DNA of 64,000 nt from CAMEON01 sp045531965 (GTDB lineage: Bacteria > Bacillota > Clostridia > Oscillospirales > CAG-272). Under the pieces are notes generated by a model that saw only the letters and a program-made list of their open reading frames with translations, was not told the origin of the DNA and ran no database searches. Made by a program: the position numbers and the translations under genes. The DNA lies in assembly GCA_045531965.1 (NCBI GenBank), contig JAZSFA010000143.1:1-64000 (forward strand). The letters are read 5' to 3'. Shown here piece by piece: positions 48,800-57,286 of the stretch (position 1 is the first letter of the stretch; the number at the start of each line of letters is the position of its first letter).

Positions 48800-49138
48800 T
48801 CACGCAGAAACAAATATTTCACACCGAAAATATTGTTCCTGAAATTGCACCGCTTGCATAATTTCCTCGGTTGTAAAGCTCTTACCCGGCGGTGCGATCA
48901 CCCATTTGTCTTCATGATCATCCAGGCGGTGGATCACGGCAATCACATGCCCCTCAAAGGCCTCTACAGGCACATCAACGCCAATAAGATAGGCATCCTG
49001 AGCTTCTCCGTCACCGCCTATGATCTCCGCTATGTAACCGTAATTGATTGGGTAAATCATATCGGGATACCTCGGATGATGGCTTCCCAAGGGACGATCC
49101 ACCATCATGGTCACCGTTTTTCCTAAAAACTCCCTCAT
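48800..49138 (-). CDS. Short inorganic pyrophosphatase-like protein
   Basis: A 112-residue protein resembling part of family I inorganic pyrophosphatase: YPDMIYPINYGYI and DGEAQDAYLIGVDVPV are shared with the pyrophosphatase core (YP-NYGYIP and DGDPLDVLVL). It is about two thirds of the usual length and misses the later lysine and aspartate cluster, so true diphosphatase activity is uncertain. Such short forms occur in several Clostridia. Its ATG overlaps the YgjV-like stop by 4 bp, showing an operon. Confidence 0.78.
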   Translation of the reverse strand: MREFLGKTVTMMVDRPLGSHHPRYPDMIYPINYGYIAEIIGGDGEAQDAYLIGVDVPVEAFEGHVIAVIHRLDDHEDKWVIAPPGKSFTTEEIMQAVQFQEQYFRCEIFVSA

Positions 49139-49650
49139 GCTGTCTTTTCCTTCCGATAGCGTACGAGCCCAATGACCGCTGAGATGATAGCCACGGTTTC
49201 GTTGATCATGCCCCCTATGGAGAAGGTAAAGGCATTATAGATAAAGATCAGGGAACAGGTGAGCAACAGACTTTTGCGCAAATTTTGAGGTCCAAAATAC
49301 CCCATAGCCAGGGTATTGAGCATAAGACCCACCACAAAAAAGGCAGAATAGTAACCTTCCCAAGTGATGATCCCAAGGACACCCATCACAGTCGCCAAAA
49401 TGATGGGCACGGCCTTGCTGGAAAGTATTTTCTTATCGTTATGATAATAACAGAGATTGCGGATAATACCTATAATGTTCAGAACAACGCCCACGATCGC
49501 CCCCAGACAAGCGTAGTGGATACAAAACAGCACCGTAGCTCCGGACAACATGGCAAGGATCCCGCGCTTGGATTTCATTTGGTAAGTTAAAAACGAAAGA
49601 ACGACAGCCACGATACCGATGATTTGACCGAATATTTCAATAGGGGGCAT
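49135..49650 (-). CDS. YgjV-family inner membrane protein
   Basis: A 171-residue protein with five or six membrane helices. The pattern QIIGIVAVVLSFLTYQMKSKRGIL at the start (in part) and the IGIIRNLCYYH segment are typical of YgjV. The function of the family is unknown; a role in small-molecule or peptide export has been proposed by analogy only. It is first in a two-gene operon with the pyrophosphatase-like gene and has its own promoter. Confidence 0.8.
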   Translation of the reverse strand: MPPIEIFGQIIGIVAVVLSFLTYQMKSKRGILAMLSGATVLFCIHYACLGAIVGVVLNIIGIIRNLCYYHNDKKILSSKAVPIILATVMGVLGIITWEGYYSAFFVVGLMLNTLAMGYFGPQNLRKSLLLTCSLIFIYNAFTFSIGGMINETVAIISAVIGLVRYRKEKTA

Positions 49651-49684
49651 TGTTTTTTCTCCTTTGTGTGACTCCTACGCCTAT

Positions 49685-49713
49685 AGTATAACCTTTTTGG
49701 GGCAAAAAGTCAA
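49685..49713 (-). promoter_or_regulatory. Promoter of the YgjV / pyrophosphatase-like operon
   Basis: TTGACT, 17 bases, TATACT on the minus strand, 35 bases before the start codon. Confidence 0.75.
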
Positions 49714-49814
49714 GGGAAATCATGACATAAGGTGCAAATTGTTGTTTGCCAAAGTGCAGCGGCTAAACACAATTTTACTCTGCAAAAAAGCGCAATAAAA
49801 TTTTCAAAAAAACC

Positions 49815-49843
49815 TTTACCAAAACCTTTTCTTATGGTATAAT
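49815..49843 (+). promoter_or_regulatory. Promoter of the corrinoid operon
   Basis: TTTACC, 17 bases, TATAAT, 32 bases before the corrinoid protein ATG. The region before it (49714-49814) is AT-rich and carries no recognisable B12 riboswitch. Confidence 0.75.
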
Positions 49844-49874
49844 GGCATTACAAAAAACAAGGAGGATTTCCCCC

Positions 49875-50528
49875 ATGATCGCTACCATTTTGAATGACAT
49901 ATCCGAAAAGCTCCAACGTGGCAAAGCCAAGGACGTTTCCGCCCTTGTTACACAAGCCTTGGAGGAAGGCATAACCGCTGAAACCATTCTGAATGACGGT
50001 CTGGTCGTAGGCATGAATGTCGTAGGCGATAAGTTCCGCAACAATGAAGTTTTTGTTCCCGAGGTGTTGGTAGCTGCCCGCGCTATGAACGCAGGTCTCA
50101 AAATTCTGAAGCCCGTGCTCACCAATGAAGGCGTGGAACCCCTGGGCACCGCGGTCATCTGCACCGTTAAAGGAGACATGCACGATATCGGCAAGAATCT
50201 GGTCAAAATGATGATCGAAGGTCAAGGCATCGCCTGCGTGGATCTTGGCGTGGACGTAGAGCCCGCCACCATTGTAACCGCAGTCAAAGAAAACAACGCA
50301 CAACTTGTGTGCCTCTCTGCTCTGCTCACCACCACCATGATGGGTCAAAAAGACGTCATTGACGCCTTGATTGACGCAGGTATCCGCGATTCCGTTAAGG
50401 TCATGGTGGGCGGCGCACCTATCACTCAACAATTCGCTGACGAGATCGGTGCAGATTGCTATACCCTGGATGCAGCCTCTGCCGCCAAGGAGGCCAAGCG
50501 CCTGATTCTTGAAATGAAGGACGCCTAA
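49875..50528 (+). CDS. Corrinoid (cobamide) protein of a methyltransferase system
   Basis: A 217-residue protein with a helical N-terminal cap (residues 1-85) and a Rossmann B12-binding domain carrying D101-M-H103-D-I-G106, where H103 is the lower axial ligand, and the later motif SALLTTTM. It carries a methyl group on cobalt between two methyltransferases, as MtaC/MtbC do. GGAGG nine bases before the ATG at 49875 sets the start; the frame is open 11 codons upstream across the promoter. It is first in a six-gene operon. Confidence 0.93.
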   Translation: MIATILNDISEKLQRGKAKDVSALVTQALEEGITAETILNDGLVVGMNVVGDKFRNNEVFVPEVLVAARAMNAGLKILKPVLTNEGVEPLGTAVICTVKGDMHDIGKNLVKMMIEGQGIACVDLGVDVEPATIVTAVKENNAQLVCLSALLTTTMMGQKDVIDALIDAGIRDSVKVMVGGAPITQQFADEIGADCYTLDAASAAKEAKRLILEMKDA

Positions 50529-50551
50529 TATACTAACGAAAGGATAAAACC

Positions 50552-51565
50552 ATGAACGGCAACATGAAAGAATGGCTCGCTAACTTACCTGCCTCTCGCA
50601 AGCCGCTCCCGCTGCTCTCCTTTCCTGCCGCACAGCTTTTAGGTGTCAGTGTATATGACTTTACTCACAACGCGGCTTTGCAGACCGAGGGTATCTTGCG
50701 AATAGCCCGGCATACCAACGCGGCTGCCGCCGTCTGTATGATGGATCTATCCGTTGAAGCCGAGGCGTTTGGCTGCGAGATCAAAGCTACACATGATGAA
50801 GTCCCCACAGTCATTGGCACCTTGATTACTGACGAGGAAGAAGCTGAGGCTTTACCTGTTCCTCGTGTAGGTGATGGACGTACAGGGCTGTACATCCAAG
50901 CAGCCCGCGATGCCAAAACCGCCATCGCAGACCGTCCGGTGTTGGCAGGGATCATCGGTCCTTTTTCTCTTGCAGGGCGTCTCATGGACGTATCGGAAGC
51001 GTTGGTTAACTGTATTGCCGACGAGGATTTCGTTCATGCCGCGCTGCGGAAAACCACCTCGTTTCTCAAGGCATATGCCAAAGCCTATAAAGATGCCGGG
51101 CTGGACGGCATCGTCATGGCAGAGCCCTTGGCGGGGCTGCTGTCTCCCGCTTTGGAAACCGAATTTTCAGCGCCTTACGTTAAGGAAATTGTGGATGAGG
51201 TACAGGACGACAACTTCATTGTGATCTATCACAACTGCGGTCCCAACACCCCGCTCATGGCAGCCTCTTTTTCTGCCAACAGTGCCGCAGCTTACCATTT
51301 CGGTGATGCTGTGGATCTCAAAATCATGCTTGAAAAAATGCCCGCCGACCATCCGGTATGCGGTAACATCTCTCCCGTGGATCATTTTATCAACGGAACG
51401 CCGGATGAAATGCATGCTGCTGTCACCGAGCTGGTGGAGAAATGCGGCGGTCACTCCAATTTTGTGTTGTCTTCAGGCTGTGACATCCCTCCCACCGCCA
51501 AGTGGGAGAACATCGAGGCCTTCTTCACAGCCGCCCGCGACATGACGAAAGGAGGCAAAGCATGA
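50552..51565 (+). CDS. MtaA/CmuA-like methylcobamide methyltransferase (URO-D fold), zinc type
   Basis: A 337-residue TIM-barrel protein of the uroporphyrinogen decarboxylase superfamily. The zinc ligands of the MtaA/CmuA methyltransferases are present as H227 and C229 in YHNCG and C310 in SGCDIPP. It should carry methyl between the corrinoid protein and a thiol or other acceptor. The other two URO-D-fold proteins of this operon lack these ligands. It lies 23 bp after the corrinoid gene and overlaps the next gene by 4 bp (ATGA). No pathway for coenzyme M is visible, so the acceptor is unknown. Confidence 0.9.
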   Translation: MNGNMKEWLANLPASRKPLPLLSFPAAQLLGVSVYDFTHNAALQTEGILRIARHTNAAAAVCMMDLSVEAEAFGCEIKATHDEVPTVIGTLITDEEEAEALPVPRVGDGRTGLYIQAARDAKTAIADRPVLAGIIGPFSLAGRLMDVSEALVNCIADEDFVHAALRKTTSFLKAYAKAYKDAGLDGIVMAEPLAGLLSPALETEFSAPYVKEIVDEVQDDNFIVIYHNCGPNTPLMAASFSANSAAAYHFGDAVDLKIMLEKMPADHPVCGNISPVDHFINGTPDEMHAAVTELVEKCGGHSNFVLSSGCDIPPTAKWENIEAFFTAARDMTKGGKA

Positions 51566-52599
51566 CCGCCTCCGAACGTTTTCGCCGATATCTGTCGGGA
51601 CAGCCCGTGGATCGCGCCCCTGCCATCGAGTGGGCACCTTGGTGGCATCTCACCGTCAATCGTTGGCACAGTGAGGGACTGCCTGCTGAGTGCGCTTCAG
51701 TGGAGACCATCCAAGAATTTTTTGGTTTGGACAAATGCCTGCAGACAGGCGTGTCCTACCACACCACCGACACACCTCCCGTCCCCGGCGAGGGTCTGGG
51801 TATCGTGGAAGACGAAGCAGATTGGGAACAAGTCAAAAAGACGCTGTTCCCTCCTGTAGAAACCGTAATTCCGGAAGCGCATTTCGAATATCTTCAGAAA
51901 ACCCATGACCGAGGAGACACCCTGCACTTTTTCACCGTAGAGGGCTTTTTCTGGTATCCCCGCACCCTGTTCGGCATTGAAAACCATCTCTATAGCTTCT
52001 ATGACTATCCCGAGCTTTACCACGAGATGTGCGAGGTTTACTCCGATTGGCTCATCGACCTCTTCCGCTATGTTTTCTCCCGCTTTCACTTTGATTTCAT
52101 GAGCTTTGCTGAGGATATGAGCTACAATTCGGGACCCATGATCTCGGAAACCTGTTTTGATGAATTTCTTGCGCCGTTTTACAGAAAGGTCATCCCCGTC
52201 ATTCACGAATACAACATTCCTGTATTCATCGATTCCGATGGTGATATCACTATGGCGGTGGATTGGTATGCGAAAGTCGGAGCGGACGGCATGTTTCCGT
52301 TGGAACGGCAGGCGGGGGTGGACGTATCCGTCTACCTTGACAAGCAACCGCAAATGGCGTTCCTCGGACATTTTGACAAAATGTGCATGAAACACGGCAA
52401 GGATGCCATGAACGAAGAATTCAAACGCATTTTCCCCTCTATGAAGGGCGGGAAGGTCATTGTTTCGGTAGATCACCAAACTCCGCCTGACGTTTCTATC
52501 GATAACTATCGGGATTACGTAGCTCTGCTTCACGAATACTGTAATAGGGTAACCCACGAGGAAGGTGGTTTCCTTCCCTGCCCCGTTTTTTGCAAGTGA
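51562..52599 (+). CDS. URO-D-fold methyltransferase-like protein A
   Basis: A 345-residue TIM-barrel protein of the uroporphyrinogen decarboxylase family. In place of the H-x-C zinc pair it has D224-S-D226-G, and there is no matching third Cys; C-terminal GFLPCPVF is shared with the next gene. True uroporphyrinogen decarboxylase is unlikely, as the substrate-arginine motif at the start is not seen. The likely role is a corrinoid methyltransferase I that demethylates an unknown substrate. GGAGG lies nine bases before the ATG at 51562, which overlaps the preceding stop (ATGA). Confidence 0.85.
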   Translation: MTASERFRRYLSGQPVDRAPAIEWAPWWHLTVNRWHSEGLPAECASVETIQEFFGLDKCLQTGVSYHTTDTPPVPGEGLGIVEDEADWEQVKKTLFPPVETVIPEAHFEYLQKTHDRGDTLHFFTVEGFFWYPRTLFGIENHLYSFYDYPELYHEMCEVYSDWLIDLFRYVFSRFHFDFMSFAEDMSYNSGPMISETCFDEFLAPFYRKVIPVIHEYNIPVFIDSDGDITMAVDWYAKVGADGMFPLERQAGVDVSVYLDKQPQMAFLGHFDKMCMKHGKDAMNEEFKRIFPSMKGGKVIVSVDHQTPPDVSIDNYRDYVALLHEYCNRVTHEEGGFLPCPVFCK

Positions 52600-52629
52600 T
52601 CAATTTGTAAATCATGAAAGAGGTATCCC

Positions 52630-53748
52630 ATGACAAACCGCGAGCGCGCATTAAACATACTTCACTACAAGCCTGCTGACCGCTTACCCGCCGTACATTT
52701 CGGTTACTGGAATGAATTGCTTTGGGAATGGGCGGAGCAAGGACATATCTCAAGAGAGCTTGCCGCCGGTTGGGCGGACGGCAACGCCGCGGATGCAGCA
52801 CTCGACCGCCTTTTAGGTTGGGATTTCAACTGGTACCGCACTGTTGGCTCCAATAACAGCCTTTTCCCTTGCTTTGAACCCCAAGTGCTGGAGGTGCTTC
52901 CCGACGGCACCAAACGTGTACAGAATCATGACGGTCTTATTGAGCGTATTAAGCCCGGTGTTACCTCTATTCCTTCAGAGGATGACTACCTGCTCAAGGA
53001 TCGCGAAGCATTTGAGACCCTTTACCGTCCTAAAATGCAGTTCTGCCCCGAGCGTGTTGATTACAATTTTTATAAGACGTTTAACGAAACCAGAGATGCC
53101 GATGTCCCCATCGGTCTGCACCTCGGCTCTGTACTTGGAAATATAAGATCCATGGTCTCCGTCATGGGCATGAGCTATCTCATGTACGACGAGGACGAGG
53201 AGCTGTTTGCTGATATTGTGGATACTTATGCCGAGATGCAGTACAAATGTGCAGAAGAAATTCTCAAAACAGGGGCAAAATTTGATTTTGCTCATTATTG
53301 GGAAGATATCTGCTTTAACAACGGCCCGTTGCTCTCCCCTGATATATTTGATGAGTTATGCGCCAAGCATTATAAAAAGCGCAACGATCTCTGCCGCGCT
53401 TACGGTATCGATATCATATCTCTTGACTGCGACGGCGTTACTGAAAAGCTGTTACCCATTTGGTTTGAAAACGGCGTAAACACCATGTTCCCCATTGAAA
53501 TCGGCACATGGGGAGATCAGTTTGAGGCAGCAAGAAACAAGTATGGCAAGGGTATGCTGGGTGTTGGCGGTATGGATAAAACCGTCCTTCGTATTGACAA
53601 ATCTGCGGTAGACCGAGAACTGGAGCGCCTAAGCCGCTTGTCCGCCATGGGTGGCTTCCTTCCCTGTCCCGACCACCGTCTCATGCCCGGTACCAAGTTT
53701 GAATTGGTACAGTATTACGCCGAAAAGATAAAGGAAATCCGCTTATGA
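52630..53748 (+). CDS. URO-D-fold methyltransferase-like protein B
   Basis: A 372-residue relative of the preceding protein; the active-site loop reads D266-C-D268-G, and GGFLPCPDHR near the end corresponds to GFLPCPVF. The N-terminal NRERALNILHYKPADRLP is typical of the methyltransferase branch of the URO-D family. Together with protein A it may form a complex or treat two substrates. AAAGAGG precedes the ATG. Its stop overlaps the next ATG by 4 bp. I cannot name a substrate. Confidence 0.85.
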   Translation: MTNRERALNILHYKPADRLPAVHFGYWNELLWEWAEQGHISRELAAGWADGNAADAALDRLLGWDFNWYRTVGSNNSLFPCFEPQVLEVLPDGTKRVQNHDGLIERIKPGVTSIPSEDDYLLKDREAFETLYRPKMQFCPERVDYNFYKTFNETRDADVPIGLHLGSVLGNIRSMVSVMGMSYLMYDEDEELFADIVDTYAEMQYKCAEEILKTGAKFDFAHYWEDICFNNGPLLSPDIFDELCAKHYKKRNDLCRAYGIDIISLDCDGVTEKLLPIWFENGVNTMFPIEIGTWGDQFEAARNKYGKGMLGVGGMDKTVLRIDKSAVDRELERLSRLSAMGGFLPCPDHRLMPGTKFELVQYYAEKIKEIRL

Positions 53749-55241
53749 GCCATATGAACACCGTCACGATCCCGCCCTCCGCACAAGGAATGCGTTTGTC
53801 TCAATATCTTGCCGAGGCAGGCTACCCCTTACGCGCGGATTGCGGTGGACGAGGGCACTGCGGAAAATGTCTTGTAACCCTTGTGTCAGGTCGCTTTGCA
53901 ACCGATGCGGCAGACACAGTCCCGGCCATTCCAGACGATGCGGGAACTCTGTTTGCGTGTAAAGTTTTTTGCACAAAGACGGAAACAGTGATCCGCCTGC
54001 CCCTATCTGATGAACAAGAGCGCATAGCAGGCGACGCATACGCTTCTGCTATTTCCCCACAAAACTACGGGGTGGCGCTGGACATCGGCACCACCACCTT
54101 GGCGGCAGCACTGGTCAATCTTGATGAAGGAACCATTCTACGCACGATTTCCCGCCTCAATCCTCAAAAAAGTTTTGGCGCAGATGTCATGAGCCGTATC
54201 AGCGCTGTCATGGAAAAAGAAAGCCATCTCGGCATTATGCAAAAACTCCTTTTGAACGACGTCCGCTCGATGCTGGAAGAACTGACCGGCGGTCAAACGG
54301 TCTCTCGTATGACCGTAGCCGGCAACCCCACCATGCTACATCTGTTTTGCGGCATCTCCCCTGTGGGTATGGGTGTCTATCCTTTTACGCCCACTTTTAC
54401 CGAAGCCAAAACGCTGTCTGGAAGTGAACTGGGGCTTTCCATAGATAAAATCACCCTGCTCCCTTCCATTTCCGCCTTTATCGGAGGTGACATCACCGCC
54501 GGTATGATCGCAGAGCGGATCACTAACCACGAGAATCCCGTGCTTTTGATCGACTTAGGTACCAACGGTGAAATGATCCTTTATACAGGAAAAAAACATG
54601 GATCTAAACTATTTGGTACATCCACCGCTGCGGGACCCGCGCTGGAAGGCGCGGGCATTTCCACAGGAGTCGGCGGTATCCGAGGTGCGGTTGCCTCCGT
54701 GACTTGGAATGGTATCACTATGACCTACGACACCATCGGTCAAGCACCGCCCGTGGGCATCTGCGGCAGCGGTCTGATGGATCTCGTGTCCGTTTTACTT
54801 TTGAGAGGTCTCATAGACGAGACCGGCTATCTTGAGGAAGATCCCTTTGTTTATGCCGAAGGACTGGCCTTGACCGGCGCGGATGTCCGCGCGTTTCAGC
54901 TCGCCAAGAGCGCGCTAAGAGCGGGAATGGAAGTCCTTTGCGAAACAGCCGGGCTTTCTCCCCAAGCGCTTTCTCGTATTTATATCGCCGGTGGACTGGG
55001 ACAATATATGAAAGTGACCTCCGCTATTCAAGTAGGGCTTTTACCCGAGTGTCCACGAGATCGCGTGATCAGTGTGGGGAATACTGCCCTTTCCGGGGCA
55101 GCATTAGCTCTGTTTAACCCCTATTTAGTGGAGGAAGTTTCCCAAGAAGCCGCCGCATGTGAGACGGTTGAGCTGAATCTTTCCCCCCGTTTCAGCGATA
55201 AGTTCATGGAATATATGATGTTTCCCTACGAAGAAACATAG
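53745..55241 (+). CDS. RamA-like reactivase: [2Fe-2S] ferredoxin plus ASKHA domain (DUF4445)
   Basis: A 498-residue protein that reduces inactive Co(II) corrinoid proteins with ATP. Residues 1-80 form a plant-type ferredoxin domain with C33, C39, C42 and C72 (C-x5-C-x2-C-xn-C). The rest is the ASKHA-like domain, with DIGTTT at about residue 110, IDLGTNGE near 264, and GICGSGLMD near 340. Family relatives are RamA and the corrinoid activators of O-demethylase systems. It makes the operon self-sufficient for cobalt reactivation. The start overlaps the preceding gene by 4 bp. Confidence 0.94.
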   Translation: MSHMNTVTIPPSAQGMRLSQYLAEAGYPLRADCGGRGHCGKCLVTLVSGRFATDAADTVPAIPDDAGTLFACKVFCTKTETVIRLPLSDEQERIAGDAYASAISPQNYGVALDIGTTTLAAALVNLDEGTILRTISRLNPQKSFGADVMSRISAVMEKESHLGIMQKLLLNDVRSMLEELTGGQTVSRMTVAGNPTMLHLFCGISPVGMGVYPFTPTFTEAKTLSGSELGLSIDKITLLPSISAFIGGDITAGMIAERITNHENPVLLIDLGTNGEMILYTGKKHGSKLFGTSTAAGPALEGAGISTGVGGIRGAVASVTWNGITMTYDTIGQAPPVGICGSGLMDLVSVLLLRGLIDETGYLEEDPFVYAEGLALTGADVRAFQLAKSALRAGMEVLCETAGLSPQALSRIYIAGGLGQYMKVTSAIQVGLLPECPRDRVISVGNTALSGAALALFNPYLVEEVSQEAAACETVELNLSPRFSDKFMEYMMFPYEET

Positions 55242-55269
55242 TGGATACATCCAACCGAAAGGAGTCTTT

Positions 55270-55830
55270 ATGCCTGATCACATCAAGCAAGCTTTCACTG
55301 CACTGCTCGCCTCCCTTCCGGACACAGCTTACCCCATCCACGAATCCAAGTGGATCTCTCCTCAGGTGCTCCCCTTCTCCTCGGAGGTCAGAGGTATGTG
55401 TGAAGTCAACAGATGCGGCAAATATAATACGTCTTGGAGTTGCCCGCCGGGATGCGGCGAGTGGCAAGCGTTACGTGAGGAATTTTACGCTTGCAAAACA
55501 GCCTTTGTTTTTACCACCTGCCACGAATTGGAGGATTCCTTTGATTTCGAGGGTATGCAAGACGCTGCCAAACAACACCAAAAACTGGATGACACCATCG
55601 GTCAGGCGCTGGCAAAATCAGGGCTCTCCTTTATTCACTTAGGCATGGGTGCTTGTGAGCTTTGCAAAGAATGCACCTTCCCAAATGCACCCTGCCGTCA
55701 CCCCGACCGTATGCGCCGCCCTCCTGAGGCTTGCGGCATTGATGTATGCGCCATGTCTAAAACCATTGGGATCCGCTATATGAACGGTGCGGACACGGTA
55801 ACCTACTTTTCCATCGTTTTGTTCAAATAA
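55270..55830 (+). CDS. DUF2284 metal-binding protein
   Basis: A 186-residue, cysteine-rich protein: NRCGKYNTSWSCPPGCG (in part) in the first half and CELCKECTFPNAPCRHP in the second are the two blocks of DUF2284. The many cysteines suggest two metal or iron-sulfur sites. DUF2284 genes often lie in corrinoid methyltransferase and reactivase operons, and the protein may help electron delivery, but the role is not established. GGAGT lies eight bases before the ATG, 28 bp after the reactivase gene. Confidence 0.92.
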   Translation: MPDHIKQAFTALLASLPDTAYPIHESKWISPQVLPFSSEVRGMCEVNRCGKYNTSWSCPPGCGEWQALREEFYACKTAFVFTTCHELEDSFDFEGMQDAAKQHQKLDDTIGQALAKSGLSFIHLGMGACELCKECTFPNAPCRHPDRMRRPPEACGIDVCAMSKTIGIRYMNGADTVTYFSIVLFK

Positions 55831-55869
55831 AAAAGACGGATGCACATGAATCGTGCATCGGTCTTTTTT
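55829..55869. terminator. Bidirectional terminator between the corrinoid operon and lysC
   Basis: AAAAAGACGGATGCAC and GTGCATCGGTCTTTTT pair with one mismatch around a 7-base loop; T-runs occur on both strands. Confidence 0.9.
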
Positions 55870-55873
55870 ACGA

Positions 55874-57196
55874 TTATTTAACAAACTCGGCGTAAATGGC
55901 TCGCAGCGCATCCTCATATTCATTTTCGTCAACGCCTACAATGATATTCAACTCCGAGGAGCCCTGGTCGATCATACGAATGTTGATATCGGCGCGTGCC
56001 AGCGCATCGCATACACGAGCCGCCGTACCCTTCGCCTTGACCATACCACGACCCACTACAGCCACCAAAGCCAGCTCGTCTTCAATAAAAACGCTATCGG
56101 GACGAACTGTGCGGGAGATGGACTGCATCAGTCTGTCGCGACGTCCTTCAAGAGAAGCTGTTGATGTGACAATACTCATAGTATCAATACCCGAGGGCAA
56201 ATGTTCGAAGGAAATGCCGTTCTCTTCAAACACCTCAAGAACCTTGCGTCCAAAACCGACTTCGGAGTTCATAAGGTCCTTTTCAATGGTCAAAACAGAG
56301 AAGCCCTTCTTGCCCGCAATACCCGTAATAACTTTTCCAAGATCGTATCCTGTTGCATGAGCAACGATCATGGTACCCTCATCCTCAGGGCGATTGGTAT
56401 TTCGGATATTGATGGGAATACCTGCCATGCGTACAGGGAAAACAGCATCCTCATGAAGCACGGTTGCACCCATGTAGGATAACTCGCGCAACTCGCGATA
56501 GGTGATTTCCTGAATAATGCAGGGATTATCGATGATACGGGGATCCGCCATCATGAAGCCGGACACATCGGTCCAGTTCTCGTACAGATCGGCGCCTGCG
56601 GCGCGGGCGACGATGGAGCCTGTGATATCTGAGCCTCCGCGCGAGAAAGTCTTGACTGTACCATTGGGCATACCACCGTAAAAACCGGGGATGACGGCGT
56701 AGGCGTGCTGCTTTAGCTCAGCAGACAGCACCTCTTGGGTTTTTTCCTCATCCAACGTACCGTTGTCTCGGAAGAAGATAACGTTTTCGGCATCAATGAA
56801 ATCAAAGCCCAAGTATTTTGCAAGGATCAAACTATTGAGATACTCCCCGCGGCTTGCAGCATAGTCGCGTCCCGAGGCATGGAGCATCGCGTTTTTGACG
56901 TACTGAAGCTCTCCGGATAAGTCAAAATCCAGTCCCAGTTCAGAAATAATGCTGTTATAGCGATCACAAATGCGATCATATGCTGCATCGATCACATCCC
57001 GGGATTCTTTTGCTTTAATGAGATTATAGCACTCATAGAGCATGTCGGTAACTTTTGTGTCTTTTTTGTCGCGCTTGCCGGGAGCGGAAGGTACGACAAA
57101 ACGGCGGGTAGGGTCTGCTTTGACAATCGCAGCCACCTGTCTGAAATGTTCGGCATCTGCCAGCGAGCTGCCGCCAAATTTTACTACTTTGATCAT
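55874..57196 (-). CDS. lysC: Aspartate kinase
   Basis: A 440-residue enzyme that phosphorylates aspartate, first step to lysine, threonine, methionine and diaminopimelate. The kinase signature KFGGSSLAD is at residues 5-13, SRGGSDITGSIVA and the DPRII segment follow, and two ACT-like allosteric domains fill the last 130 residues. Feedback regulation by lysine or threonine is typical but cannot be told here. AAAGGAG lies nine bases before the ATG at 57194-57196; a frame open 26 codons upstream is rejected. It lies 90 bp after the ABC exporter gene. Confidence 0.95.
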   Translation of the reverse strand: MIKVVKFGGSSLADAEHFRQVAAIVKADPTRRFVVPSAPGKRDKKDTKVTDMLYECYNLIKAKESRDVIDAAYDRICDRYNSIISELGLDFDLSGELQYVKNAMLHASGRDYAASRGEYLNSLILAKYLGFDFIDAENVIFFRDNGTLDEEKTQEVLSAELKQHAYAVIPGFYGGMPNGTVKTFSRGGSDITGSIVARAAGADLYENWTDVSGFMMADPRIIDNPCIIQEITYRELRELSYMGATVLHEDAVFPVRMAGIPINIRNTNRPEDEGTMIVAHATGYDLGKVITGIAGKKGFSVLTIEKDLMNSEVGFGRKVLEVFEENGISFEHLPSGIDTMSIVTSTASLEGRRDRLMQSISRTVRPDSVFIEDELALVAVVGRGMVKAKGTAARVCDALARADINIRMIDQGSSELNIIVGVDENEYEDALRAIYAEFVK

Positions 57197-57247
57197 GGGA
57201 ACAAACTCCTTTGTGAATGGATTCAATAGATGTATCAATTCCTCTAT

Positions 57248-57263
57248 ACCATGAAGGTATGGG
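57248..57263 (-). other. Small stem-loop before lysC
   Basis: ATACC and GGTAT with a TTCA loop lie in the 90 bp between the exporter stop and the lysC ATG. It has no T-run and is not the lysine riboswitch. Confidence 0.35.
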
Positions 57264-57286
57264 ATTTGTGTCATTTAGGTGCGTGC

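Noticed and set aside
57197..57286. Lysine riboswitch before lysC
   Set aside because: The 90-bp gap is too short for the L box and shows only a 5-bp stem.
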